Source of the DNA: JAWLGJ01 sp041685145
Lineage (GTDB): Bacteria; Pseudomonadota; Alphaproteobacteria; Rhodospirillales; Magnetospirillaceae
Direction of reading: 5' to 3'
DNA length: 64,000 nt
NCBI GenBank assembly: GCA_041685145.1
Contig: JAWLGJ010000010.1
Coordinates: 10,852 to 74,851, forward strand
The notes under the pieces are model-generated. The model was not told the DNA's origin, did not search any database, and was given only the letters and a program-made list of their open reading frames with translations. Each line of letters starts with the position of its first letter. The stretch's first letter is position 1. The translations under genes were made by a program, and so were the position numbers. Below, piece by piece: positions 51,162 to 60,097 of the stretch.

Positions 51162-54056
51162 GTGACATCCGTGACCAAGACGCCTCGTCGCCGGCAGCCG
51201 GTCCAGCGGGTGCCGGACATGCCGGGGGGCGACGAACCTTACCGTCGGCTGGTGGAGCTGGCGCTGGACTTCACCTGCGTCTGCGTGGGGGGCGTGGTGT
51301 CGTTCGTCAATCTGGCCGGCCTGCGCTTCCTGGGCGTCGCGGATTCCGCCCAGGTGGTGGGGCGGCCGCTGCAGGATTGGACCCACGCCGACTACAGCGC
51401 CGTCTTCGACGACGGCCTGGGGGTGCTGGCCGAGGAACGCGACCCCCTGCCGCTGAAATTCGTGCGCGCCGACGGCCGCGTCATCGACGCCGAGGTCAAG
51501 GTGATGCCGCTGGACGAAGCCGCCGACGCCTATATGGTCGAGGCGCGCGACCTCAGCGAAATCAAACGGGCGGTGGAGGCCCTGCGCGACCGCGAGGAGC
51601 GCTTGCAGGGCATCATGGACACGGTCGCCGACGGCATCGTCGCCGCCGACGAGACCGGCACGGTGCAGTCCTTCAACCCCGCCGCCGAGCGCATCTTCGG
51701 GTATAGCGCCGGCGAGGTGGTGGGGCGCAGCATGAACATGCTGATGAGCGGCGCCGACGCCAGCGCCCACGACGACCACATCGCCCATTACCTGCGCAGC
51801 GGCGAAACCCGCATCATGGGCGTCGGGCGCGAATTGACGGCGCGGCGCAAGGACGGCACCGCCTTTCCCATCGAACTCAACGTCTCCGAACTGCGGCGCG
51901 GCCGCCACCGCCTGTTCATCGGCACCATCCGCGACATCACCCAGCGCAAGCAGGCCGAGGAGGCGCTGCGGCGCGCCCATGCCGAACTGGAGCAGCGCGT
52001 CGAGGAACGCACCCGCGAACTGGCGGTGCTGAGCCGCCAGACGACGCAGATCCTCAACTCGGCCAACGAGGGCATCCTCGGCCTCGACGACCGCGCCTGC
52101 ATCACCTTCGCCAACCCCGCCGCCGCCCGGCTGACGGGCTGGCCGCTGGAGGAACTGCGCGGCCTGTCGCTGCACACCCTTCTGGGGCGGCCGCGCTCGC
52201 GCGAGGGCAGCGCCCTGACCCTGTTCGCGGTGCTGCGTCGCGGTCAGGCGCAGCGCGACATGGCCTTCCGGCGCCGCGGCGGCGAGAGCTTCCCGGTCGA
52301 GTTCGCCGCCGCCCCCATCGCCGAGGACGGCCGCGTGCGCGGGGCGGTGGTGGTGTTCCGCGACGTCACCGAGCGCCGCCGCGCCGAGGACAAGCTGCGG
52401 CTGGCGGCCAAGGTCTTCGAGACCACCGCCGAGGGCATCATCGTCTGCAACGGCGACTTTTGCGTCACCGCCGTCAACCCCGCCTTCACCGAGATCACCG
52501 GCTACGCCGCCGAGGAGGCGCTGGGCCGCCTGCCGCAGTTCCTGACCGAGGCCGACGCCGGCCTGCGGGCGGCAATCGAGGAGGCGGTGGAATCGCGCGG
52601 CCGCTGGGAGGGCGAGCTGTGGAGCCGGCGCAAGGACGGCCGCAAATGCGCCGAGCGGCTGGCGGTCAGCAGCGTCTCGGACGCGCCGGGGGCGTCGCGG
52701 CAATATGTGGTGGTGTTCAGCGACATCACCCAGCGCAAGATGGACGAGGAGCGCATCCGCTATCAGGCCAATTACGACGCCCTGACGGCGCTGCCCAACC
52801 GCACCCTGTTCCTGGACCGCCTGCAACAGGCCCTGGCGGCGGCGGCGCGCAGCGGCGAGCGCGTCGGCTTGATGTTCGTCGACCTCGACGGGTTCAAGCT
52901 CGTCAACGACACCCTGGGGCACGAGGCCGGCGACGCCCTGCTGCGCGAGGCGGCGAAGCGCCTGCAGGACTGCGTGCGGGCCGGCGACACGGTGGCGCGG
53001 CTGGGCGGCGACGAGTTCACGGTCATCATGCCCAATCTCGGCAGCGCCCGGAACGCCCCCGCCGTCGCCCAGCGCATCATCCAGAGCCTGTGCCAGCCCT
53101 TCCACCTGGAGGACCGCGACGCCTTCGTCTCGGCCTCCATCGGCATCACCAGCTATCCCGACGACGGCGGCGATTCGCAGACGCTGCTGAAGAACGCCGA
53201 CGCCGCCATGTACCGCGCCAAGGAGCAGGGCAAGGCCACCTATCAGTTCTTCACCGCCGAATTGAACCGCGAGAACCATGTGCGGCTGGCGATCAAGAAC
53301 GGCCTGGACATGGCGCTGGAGCGCCAGGAATTCGTCCTCTACTACCAGCCGAAGGTGTCGCTGGCCACCGACGCCATCACCGGCGTCGAGGCGCTCTTGC
53401 GCTGGCGCAACAAGGACATGGGCATGGTCGATCCCAGCCGCTTCATCCCGGTGATGGAGGAGACCGGCATGATCGCGCCGGTCGGCGAATGGGTGATGGA
53501 GGCCGCCTGCCGCCAGTACCGCGCCTGGCGGGAGCAGGGCCTGCCCGACCTGCGCGTCGCCGTCAATCTGTCGGTGCGCCAAATTCGCCAGCCGGGCCTC
53601 GCCAAGACCGTGCAGGACGTCCTGGACCGCACCGGCGTGCCGCCGGCCGGCCTGGAGCTGGAAATCACCGAAAGCATGATCATGAAGGACACCGAGCGCG
53701 CGGTGACGACGCTCCAGGAACTGCACGAGATGGGGGTGACGCTGGCCATCGACGACTTCGGCACCGGCTATTCGTCGCTCAGCTATCTGAAGCGTTTCCC
53801 GCTGCACACCATCAAGATCGACCGGTCCTTCGTGCGCGACCTCGCCACTGACAGCGACGACGTCGAGATCGTGCGCACCATCATCAGCATGGGCCACAGC
53901 CTGCGCCGCCGCGTGGTGGCCGAGGGCGTGGAGACCAAGCGCCAACGCGAGGCGCTGCGGCAATTGCGCTGCGACGAAATCCAGGGCTATCTCATCAGCG
54001 CCCCGGTGCCGCCGGAGCGCCTGGATGCCCTGCTGCGGGAGGGCGTCATCGCCTGA
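51162..54056 (+). CDS. Multi-PAS GGDEF-EAL c-di-GMP turnover protein
   Basis: The 964-residue soluble protein has four PAS-like domains (about 25-130, 142-268, 300-410 and 415-535). A GGDEF domain follows with RLGGDEFTVIM and an inhibitory-site-like RAGD five residues before it. An EAL domain has GVEALLRW, VNLSVRQ, LELEITESM, IDDFGTGYSSLSYLK and VVAEGVET. Both active sites look intact, so it may make and break c-di-GMP, or use the GGDEF as a GTP sensor for the EAL. GTG 51162 has GGGGGGAAAGG upstream. It precedes a LuxR-type regulator by 134 bases. No membrane segment is present, so the PAS domains sense an internal signal. Confidence 0.95.
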   Translation: MTSVTKTPRRRQPVQRVPDMPGGDEPYRRLVELALDFTCVCVGGVVSFVNLAGLRFLGVADSAQVVGRPLQDWTHADYSAVFDDGLGVLAEERDPLPLKFVRADGRVIDAEVKVMPLDEAADAYMVEARDLSEIKRAVEALRDREERLQGIMDTVADGIVAADETGTVQSFNPAAERIFGYSAGEVVGRSMNMLMSGADASAHDDHIAHYLRSGETRIMGVGRELTARRKDGTAFPIELNVSELRRGRHRLFIGTIRDITQRKQAEEALRRAHAELEQRVEERTRELAVLSRQTTQILNSANEGILGLDDRACITFANPAAARLTGWPLEELRGLSLHTLLGRPRSREGSALTLFAVLRRGQAQRDMAFRRRGGESFPVEFAAAPIAEDGRVRGAVVVFRDVTERRRAEDKLRLAAKVFETTAEGIIVCNGDFCVTAVNPAFTEITGYAAEEALGRLPQFLTEADAGLRAAIEEAVESRGRWEGELWSRRKDGRKCAERLAVSSVSDAPGASRQYVVVFSDITQRKMDEERIRYQANYDALTALPNRTLFLDRLQQALAAAARSGERVGLMFVDLDGFKLVNDTLGHEAGDALLREAAKRLQDCVRAGDTVARLGGDEFTVIMPNLGSARNAPAVAQRIIQSLCQPFHLEDRDAFVSASIGITSYPDDGGDSQTLLKNADAAMYRAKEQGKATYQFFTAELNRENHVRLAIKNGLDMALERQEFVLYYQPKVSLATDAITGVEALLRWRNKDMGMVDPSRFIPVMEETGMIAPVGEWVMEAACRQYRAWREQGLPDLRVAVNLSVRQIRQPGLAKTVQDVLDRTGVPPAGLELEITESMIMKDTERAVTTLQELHEMGVTLAIDDFGTGYSSLSYLKRFPLHTIKIDRSFVRDLATDSDDVEIVRTIISMGHSLRRRVVAEGVETKRQREALRQLRCDEIQGYLISAPVPPERLDALLREGVIA

Positions 54057-54116
54057 ATCCGGGCGCCGGGGCGGGGGCGGCCCGCCCGAAGTGGGTGGGC
54101 ACTTTCCACACGAACT

Positions 54117-54144
54117 TTGCGACTAATGCGAATTGCGCTATTTT
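54117..54144 (+). promoter_or_regulatory. Predicted promoter of the LuxR-type regulator
   Basis: TTGCGA (54117-54122) and TATTTT (54139-54144) are separated by 16 bases inside a short AT-rich island in an otherwise very GC-rich gap. Initiation would fall about 40 bases before the ATG at 54191, leaving room for the AGGAAAGGAA ribosome site at 54172-54181. Confidence 0.4.
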
Positions 54145-54190
54145 GTGCCGGGGCCGGGTGGGCCGGGCCGAGGAAAGGAACCGCGATTCG

Positions 54191-54820
54191 ATGGCCGAGA
54201 AGCCGGCGCGCGCGATCGACATCGTCATCGCCGAAAAGAACCCGCTGCTGCAAAGCAGCCTGGTCAACCTCTTCGCGGCCGACGACCGCTTCTGCCTGCT
54301 GGCCGTGGCCGCCGACGGTGAACGCTTCCTGGAGGCGGTCGAGCGCATGGCCTTCGACGTCGGCGTCATCGGCTGGGAGATGCCCTACAAGGACGGGCGC
54401 GCCGTGCTCCAGGCGCTGCGCGGGCGCGAGGACGCGCCGCGGGTCATCGTCTACACCGGCACCCCCAACCCCGACGTGCCGCGCCAGGCGATGGCGCTGG
54501 GGGCGGCGGGATTCTGCTCCAAGAAGGATCCGCCCGAGCAGCTTCTGGAAACCATCCTCGCCGTCGCCGCCGGGCGCATGGTGTTTCCGTTCATCGACGT
54601 CGGCCGCCTGGCCTCCGATCCCTTCGCCGGCCTCACCCCGCGCGAGCGCGAGATGCTGGCGGCCCTGGCCAGCGGCCTGACCAACCAGCAGATGGCTGGG
54701 CAGTTGGAAATCTCGCTCAACACCGTCAAGTTCCACCTCAAGAACCTGTACGACAAGCTGGGCGTGACCAACCGCGCCCAGGCGGTCGCCTATTACCTGA
54801 AAGGACGCGAAAGCGCCTGA
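54191..54820 (+). CDS. LuxR/NarL-type regulator with degenerate receiver
   Basis: The 209-residue product has a receiver-like domain (about 10-125) and a GerE/LuxR helix-turn-helix (FAGLTPREREMLAALASGLT, then TVKFHLKNLYDKLGVTNRAQ). In the receiver the phosphoacceptor position reads VGVIGWEMP, with Gly where Asp is expected. The acidic pocket is IAEKNPLL, not IADD. The conserved Thr (VYTGTPN) and Lys (CSKKD) remain. It probably does not take phosphate in the usual way and may work as a constitutive or ligand-controlled DNA-binding protein. It lies 115 bases before the cbb operon on the same strand, which makes it a candidate regulator of those genes. Confidence 0.9.
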   Translation: MAEKPARAIDIVIAEKNPLLQSSLVNLFAADDRFCLLAVAADGERFLEAVERMAFDVGVIGWEMPYKDGRAVLQALRGREDAPRVIVYTGTPNPDVPRQAMALGAAGFCSKKDPPEQLLETILAVAAGRMVFPFIDVGRLASDPFAGLTPREREMLAALASGLTNQQMAGQLEISLNTVKFHLKNLYDKLGVTNRAQAVAYYLKGRESA

Positions 54821-54935
54821 ACGGGCTTGCGGCGAGGGCCCGGAAACGGGTAGGACAGCGCCCACCCGGAAGAGAAATGGCGCCAACTCCGGGGGGTGTT
54901 TCCCCGGTCGGACCCACCCAGCATGATCGCTCGCA

Positions 54936-55961
54936 ATGAACAAGGCAAATGAGAGGGAGCACGCCGAGGCGGTGACCGTCCTGCGCCCCGAGCGGCGGGC
55001 GGCGCCGGTGTCGGCCTTCGAGCTGCGGCGGGTCACCGAGGCGGCGGCGCGGGCGGCGTCGGCGTGGATCGGCCGCGGCGACAAGGCCCAGGGCGACCAC
55101 GCCGCCATCGCCGCGATGGCCGCCGAGCTGCGCCGCCTGGGCGTCGACGGGGTGCTGGTGGTCGGCGAGGGGACGCCGGAGGAATTCGACGAGCTTTACA
55201 CCGGCCAGGCCTTCGGCGCCGGCGGCAAGGCGGCCGGCGCGATGGACGTCGCCGTCGACCCCGTCGAGGGCACCAGCTATCTGGTGCGCGGCATGACCAA
55301 CGCGATGGCGGTGGTGGCGATGGCGCCGCGCGGCAGCCTGCTCGCCCCCGGTCCCGCCTTCTACATGGAGAAATTCGCCGGGCCGCCGGCGGTGCGCGGG
55401 CGCATCGACCCGGCGGCGCCGGTGGAGGAGAAGCTGGCGGTTCTGGCCGAGGCGCTGGACAAGCCGGTGCACGAGCTGACCGTCTATGTCCTGGAGAAGC
55501 CGCGCCACCGCGAGCTGGTCGAGCGCCTGCACCGCGCCGGGGCGCGGGTGGCGCTGTACCCCGCCGGCGATGTCGCCGGGGCCATCGCCGCCGCCCTGCC
55601 CGGCTCGGGGATCGACGCGCTGATGGGCACCGGCGGCTGCGCCGAGGGCATCCTGTCGGCCTGCGCCATCCGCGCCCTGGGCGGCGCCTTCGCGGCGCGG
55701 CTGGACCCGCAGCTTGCCAGCGAGGCCCGCGCCGTCGCCGCCGCCGGCCTCGACACCACGCGCTGGTACGGGCTGGAGGAGATCGTGCGCGCCGACGAGG
55801 TGCTGTTCTGCGCCACCGGCATCACCACTGGGCTGCTGTTCGAGGGCGTGCGCCGCGAGGGCGACGCCGAATGCACCCAGACCCTGATGCTGAGCGCGCC
55901 CGCGGGCGAGCGCCAGTTGCTGACCACCTGGCACGGCGGCGGAGCGGCGCCATGCCCCTGA
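54936..55961 (+). CDS. cbbF: Class II fructose-1,6-bisphosphatase (GlpX type; probably also SBPase)
   Basis: The enzyme dephosphorylates fructose-1,6-bisphosphate and, in autotrophs, often sedoheptulose-1,7-bisphosphate. The 341-residue product has RVTEAAARAASAWIGRGDK, VVGEGTPEEF, the metal-site MDVAVDPVEGTSYLVRG, and LMGTGGCAEGILSACAIRAL. These are GlpX-class features, not those of the class I CbbF usual in purple-bacterial cbb operons. ATG 54936 has no clear ribosome site; GTG 54972 is an alternative that would fit the family N-terminus. It overlaps cbbP by 10 bases and heads the cbb operon. Confidence 0.9.
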   Translation: MNKANEREHAEAVTVLRPERRAAPVSAFELRRVTEAAARAASAWIGRGDKAQGDHAAIAAMAAELRRLGVDGVLVVGEGTPEEFDELYTGQAFGAGGKAAGAMDVAVDPVEGTSYLVRGMTNAMAVVAMAPRGSLLAPGPAFYMEKFAGPPAVRGRIDPAAPVEEKLAVLAEALDKPVHELTVYVLEKPRHRELVERLHRAGARVALYPAGDVAGAIAAALPGSGIDALMGTGGCAEGILSACAIRALGGAFAARLDPQLASEARAVAAAGLDTTRWYGLEEIVRADEVLFCATGITTGLLFEGVRREGDAECTQTLMLSAPAGERQLLTTWHGGGAAPCP

Positions 55962-56893
55962 ATCGGCAGGTGCACCGCCCGATCATCCTGGGCATCGTCG
56001 GCGATTCGGCGGCCGGCAAGACGACGCTCGCCGCCGGCATCGCCCAGATCCTGGGCCCGGAGCGGGTGCTGACCCTGGGCACCGACGACTATCACCGCTA
56101 CGGCCGCCGCGAGCGGCGGGAGCGGAGCATCACCGCGCTCGACCCGCGCGCCAGTTACATCGACATCCTTGAGCAGCACATCCGCCTGCTGCGCGCCGGC
56201 GAAGCCATCCTCAAGCCGGTCTACGACCACGGCATCGGCAGCCTGGCGGCGCCGGAATACGTCGCGCCGCGTGACTACATCATCATCGAGGGCCTGCTCG
56301 GCTACGCCACCCGCGCCATGCGCGACTGCTACGACGTCAAGGTCTATCTGGAGCCCGAGGAATCGCTGCGGGTGGGCTGGAAGGTGCAGCGCGACGTCGC
56401 CCGGCGCGGCTACACCGAGGACGAGGTCATGCGGGCCCTGGAGCGGCGGCGGCGCGACAGCGTCACCCACATCCAGCCGCAGCGCACCTTCGCCGACATC
56501 GTCCTGCGCTTCCACCCGCCCCTCGGCCGGGCCGAGGAGCGCGGCGGCCGGCTCAACGTCCGCCACACCTTGCGCCCCACCCTGCCGCATCCCGATTTGA
56601 CGCCGGTGCTGGACGCCGGCGCCAAGAACGGCTTCCGCCTGGAACTGGCGCGCGATGTCGACGGCAAGCCGGTCGACGTGCTGGAGATTTCCGGCGACAT
56701 CGACGACCGGCGCGCCCAGGCGGTGGAGGATCTGTTGTGGAGCCTCATCCCCGAGGCCGGCCACCTGCGCCCCAATCTGGGCGCCTATGCCGACGGCGGC
56801 AGCGAGATGCGCCAGAGCCATCCGCTGGCGCTGTCGCAGCTTCTCGTCACCTATCATCTGGTGAAGGCCGCGCTCGGCCACTATGCCATCTAG
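55952..56893 (+). CDS. cbbP: Phosphoribulokinase, class II-like
   Basis: The product makes ribulose-1,5-bisphosphate from ribulose-5-phosphate and ATP. The 313 residues show a P-loop GIVGDSAAGKTTLAAGIAQ, TLGTDDYHRYGRRERRE, SITALDPRASYIDIL, LKPVYDHGIG and YIIIEGLLGYATRAMRD. This matches the cyanobacterial/uridine-kinase-like phosphoribulokinase pattern, not the proteobacterial class I enzyme with its GSSGAGT P-loop. No paired redox cysteines are seen near the P-loop. Uridine kinase is the main alternative, but position between cbbF and cbbT strongly favours phosphoribulokinase. ATG 55952 overlaps cbbF by 10 bases. Confidence 0.87.
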   Translation: MPLNRQVHRPIILGIVGDSAAGKTTLAAGIAQILGPERVLTLGTDDYHRYGRRERRERSITALDPRASYIDILEQHIRLLRAGEAILKPVYDHGIGSLAAPEYVAPRDYIIIEGLLGYATRAMRDCYDVKVYLEPEESLRVGWKVQRDVARRGYTEDEVMRALERRRRDSVTHIQPQRTFADIVLRFHPPLGRAEERGGRLNVRHTLRPTLPHPDLTPVLDAGAKNGFRLELARDVDGKPVDVLEISGDIDDRRAQAVEDLLWSLIPEAGHLRPNLGAYADGGSEMRQSHPLALSQLLVTYHLVKAALGHYAI

Positions 56894-56905
56894 CGGAGGA
56901 TCGGA

Positions 56906-58906
56906 ATGACAGCCCAGCCCAGCACGGCGATGACGCAGGCGAGCCACCAGGAGATGGCCAACGCCATTCGCTTCCTGTCGGTGGACGCGGTCGAGAAGGC
57001 CCAGTCCGGGCATCCGGGGATGCCGATGGGCATGGCCGACGTGGCGACGGTGCTGTTCACCCGCTTCCTGAAATTCGACGCCCAGGCGCCGCGCTGGCCC
57101 GACCGCGACCGCTTCATCCTCTCCGCCGGGCACGGCTCGATGCTGCTGTATTCGCTGCTGTACCTGACCGGCTACGAGGACTGCGACATCGAGCAGATCA
57201 AGAGCTTCCGCCAGTTCGGCAGCCGCACCGCCGGCCACCCCGAATTCGGCCACATCGCCGGCGCCGAGACCACCACCGGCCCGCTGGGGCAGGGCATCAC
57301 CAACGCCGTCGGCTTCGCCCTCGCCGAGCGCATGATGGCGGCGCGCTTCGGCGCCGAGGCGGTGGACCACCACACCTATGTCATCGCCGGCGACGGCTGC
57401 CTGATGGAAGGCATCAGCCAGGAGGCGATCTCGCTGGCCGGGCATCTGAAGCTGGGGCGGCTGATCGTGCTGTGGGACGACAACCACATCTGCATCGACG
57501 GCGACACCGCCCTGACCACCTCGGAGGACCAGCGCAAGCGCTTCGAGGCCGCCGGCTGGCACACCCTGGCCGTCGACGGCCACGACCCCGAGGCGGTCGC
57601 CGAGGCCATCGCCGCCGCCCGCGAGACCGACCAGCCGTCGCTGATCGCCTGCCGCACCACCATCGGCTTCGGCGCCCCCACCAAGGCGGGGTCGGAGAAG
57701 ACCCACGGGGCGCCCCTGGGGGCGGAGGAGATCGCCGGAATGCGCGACCGCCTGGGCTGGCCGCACGCCCCCTTCGAGGTGCCGCGGCCGGTGCTGGACG
57801 CCTGGCGCGCCGCCGGCGCCCGCGGCCGCGCCGCCCGCGAGGCCTGGGAGGGCCGCCTGACGGCGATGGCGGCCGGCCCCCGCGCCGAGTTCGAGCGGGT
57901 GCTGGCGGGGACGCTGCCCGCCGGCTGGCGCCAGGCGGTGAGCGCCTTCAAGCAAAAGGTGAGCGCCGAGGCGCCGAAATGGGCCACCCGCAAGGCGAGC
58001 CAGGAGGCGCTGGAGGCGCTGACCGCCGCCATTCCCGAGATGATCGGCGGCTCCGCCGACCTCACCCACTCCAACCTTACCCTCACCAAGAGCATGACGC
58101 CGGTGACGCCGGGCGACTACGCCGGGCGCTATGTCCATTACGGCGTGCGCGAGCACGGCATGGCGGCGATCATGAACGGCATGGCCCTGCACGGCGGCTT
58201 CATCCCCTATGGCGGCACTTTCCTGGTGTTCACCGACTATTGCCGGCCGGCGATCCGCATGGCGGCGCTGATGGGGCAGCGGGTTGTGTTCGTGATGACC
58301 CACGACTCCATCGGCCTCGGCGAGGACGGCCCCACCCACCAGCCGGTCGAGCATGTGGCGTCGCTGCGCGCGATGCCCAACGTGCTGACCTTCCGCCCCG
58401 CCGACGCCGTGGAGACGATGGAGTGCTGGGCGCTGGCGCTGGAAAACGCCGACGGCCCCAGCGTGCTGGCGCTGTCGCGCCAGGGGCTGCCGACGCTGCG
58501 CACCGAGCACGCCGACGACAACCCTTGCGCCCGCGGCGGCTATGTGCTGCGCGAGGCCGAGGGCGCCCGCCGGGTGACCATCATCGCCACCGGCTCGGAA
58601 GTGTCGCTGGCCGTCGAGGCGCGGGCGGCCTTGCAGGCCAAGGGTGTTGGCGCCGCGGTGGTGTCGATGCCCTGCACCGAGTTGTTCGACCGTCAGCCCG
58701 CCGACTACCGCAAGGCGGTGCTGGGCGACGGCGTGCGGGTGGCGGTGGAGGCGCTGTCCACCTATGGCTGGGAGCGCTATGTCGGCGACGACGGCGCCGT
58801 GGTCGGCATGACCACCTTCGGCGCCTCGGCGCCGGCGCCGCGCCTCTACGAGCACTTCGGCATCACCGCCGACGCCGTGGTGGAGGCGGCGCTCGCGCGG
58901 CTGTAG
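56906..58906 (+). CDS. cbbT: Transketolase
   Basis: Transketolase moves two-carbon units between sugar phosphates with thiamine diphosphate, serving Calvin-cycle regeneration and the pentose phosphate pathway. The 666-residue product has AIRFLSVDAVEKAQSGHPG, SAGHGSMLLYSLLYLTGY, TTGPLGQGITNAVGFALAE and the ThDP motif AGDGCLMEGISQEAISLAGH. YVHYGVREHGMAAIMNGMAL and GEDGPTHQPVEH follow, and all are standard. It starts 12 bases after cbbP with GCGGAGGA as ribosome site and is followed by cbbA after 37 bases. Confidence 0.96.
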   Translation: MTAQPSTAMTQASHQEMANAIRFLSVDAVEKAQSGHPGMPMGMADVATVLFTRFLKFDAQAPRWPDRDRFILSAGHGSMLLYSLLYLTGYEDCDIEQIKSFRQFGSRTAGHPEFGHIAGAETTTGPLGQGITNAVGFALAERMMAARFGAEAVDHHTYVIAGDGCLMEGISQEAISLAGHLKLGRLIVLWDDNHICIDGDTALTTSEDQRKRFEAAGWHTLAVDGHDPEAVAEAIAAARETDQPSLIACRTTIGFGAPTKAGSEKTHGAPLGAEEIAGMRDRLGWPHAPFEVPRPVLDAWRAAGARGRAAREAWEGRLTAMAAGPRAEFERVLAGTLPAGWRQAVSAFKQKVSAEAPKWATRKASQEALEALTAAIPEMIGGSADLTHSNLTLTKSMTPVTPGDYAGRYVHYGVREHGMAAIMNGMALHGGFIPYGGTFLVFTDYCRPAIRMAALMGQRVVFVMTHDSIGLGEDGPTHQPVEHVASLRAMPNVLTFRPADAVETMECWALALENADGPSVLALSRQGLPTLRTEHADDNPCARGGYVLREAEGARRVTIIATGSEVSLAVEARAALQAKGVGAAVVSMPCTELFDRQPADYRKAVLGDGVRVAVEALSTYGWERYVGDDGAVVGMTTFGASAPAPRLYEHFGITADAVVEAALARL

Positions 58907-58943
58907 GATCGCGCCGGATAGGATCAGACCCAGGGAGGGGACA

Positions 58944-60008
58944 ATGCCTCTGGTTTCACTGCGTCAGCTTCTGGACCACGCCGCCGAGCACGGCTATGGC
59001 CTGCCGGCCTTCAACGTCAACAACATGGAGCAGGTCAAGGCGATCATGGACGCCGCCCAGGCGACCAACAGCCCGGTGATCCTGCAGGGCTCGGCCGGGG
59101 CGCGCAAATACGCCGGCGAGCCCTTCCTGCGCCATCTGATTCTGGCGGCGCTGGAGGCCTATCCCGACATTCCGGTCTGTATGCACCAGGACCACGGCAC
59201 CTCGCCGGCGGTGTGCGCGCGGGCCATCCAGTCGGGCTTCTCCTCGGTGATGATGGACGGCTCCCTGCGCGAGGACGGCAAGACACCGGCCTCCTACGAC
59301 TACAACGTCGCCACGACGCGCCAGGTGGTCGATTTCGCCCATGCCTGCGGCGTCTCGGTGGAGGGCGAGCTGGGCTGCCTGGGCTCGCTGGAGACCGGCC
59401 AGGCGGGCGAGGAGGACGGCGTCGGCGCCGAGGGCACGCTGGACCACAGCCAGCTTCTCACCGACCCCGACGAGGCGGCCGAGTTCGTCACCGCCACCCA
59501 GGTCGACGCCCTGGCCATCGCCATCGGCACCAGCCACGGCGCCTACAAGTTCACCCAGAAGCCCACCGGCGCGGTGCTGCGCATCGACCGGGTGAAGGAG
59601 ATTCACGCCCGCATCCCCGACACGCATCTGGTCATGCACGGCTCGTCCTCGGTGCCGCAGGACTGGCTGGACGTCATCAATTCCTTCGGCGGCGACATGG
59701 GCCAGACCTACGGCGTGCCGGTCGAGGAGATCGTCGAGGGCATCAAGCACGGCGTGCGCAAGGTCAATATCGACACCGACCTGCGCATGGCCTCCACCGG
59801 CGCCATCCGCCGCCACCTGGCCGAGGAGCGCAAGAACTTCGACCCGCGCAAATACCTCAAGGAAGCCCAAAAGGGCATGACCGAAATCTGCAAGGCGCGC
59901 TACGAGGCCTTCGGGGCCGCCGGCATGGCCGGGCGCGTCAAGCCGCTGTCGCTGGAGGCGATGTTCGGGCGCTACGCCAAGGGCGAACTCGACCCCAAGG
60001 TCAACTGA
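58944..60008 (+). CDS. cbbA: Class II fructose-bisphosphate aldolase (CbbA type)
   Basis: The zinc-dependent aldolase joins triose phosphates into fructose-1,6-bisphosphate and, in the Calvin cycle, sedoheptulose-1,7-bisphosphate. The 354-residue product has LPAFNVNNMEQVKAIMDAAQ, the metal and base residues in VCMHQDHGTSPAVCARAIQ, VEGELGCLGSLETGQAGEED, LVMHGSSSVPQDWLDVIN and KVNIDTDLRMASTGAIRRHL. These match the CbbA subgroup of class II aldolases. GGGAGGGG precedes ATG 58944. It is the fourth cbb gene; rpe follows after an 89-base gap with a hairpin. Confidence 0.96.
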   Translation: MPLVSLRQLLDHAAEHGYGLPAFNVNNMEQVKAIMDAAQATNSPVILQGSAGARKYAGEPFLRHLILAALEAYPDIPVCMHQDHGTSPAVCARAIQSGFSSVMMDGSLREDGKTPASYDYNVATTRQVVDFAHACGVSVEGELGCLGSLETGQAGEEDGVGAEGTLDHSQLLTDPDEAAEFVTATQVDALAIAIGTSHGAYKFTQKPTGAVLRIDRVKEIHARIPDTHLVMHGSSSVPQDWLDVINSFGGDMGQTYGVPVEEIVEGIKHGVRKVNIDTDLRMASTGAIRRHLAEERKNFDPRKYLKEAQKGMTEICKARYEAFGAAGMAGRVKPLSLEAMFGRYAKGELDPKVN

Positions 60009-60036
60009 GCCCGGCGCGGGCGAAAAACGAGAGGGG

Positions 60037-60063
60037 GCCGCTTTCGCCCGCCGCGAAAGCGGC
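60037..60063 (+). other. Intercistronic hairpin between cbbA and rpe
   Basis: GCCGCTTTCGC (60037-60047) pairs perfectly with GCGAAAGCGGC (60053-60063) around a five-base loop. No T-run follows, so it is not a typical terminator. It may stabilise the upstream mRNA or reduce read-through into rpe. Confidence 0.6.
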
Positions 60064-60097
60064 TCCGGGTCCGGGGGGCGAGGCCAGGGAGGAAACG

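Noticed and set aside
54057..54190. Intrinsic terminator after the GGDEF-EAL gene
   Set aside because: GC-rich inverted repeats are present but no T-run follows them.
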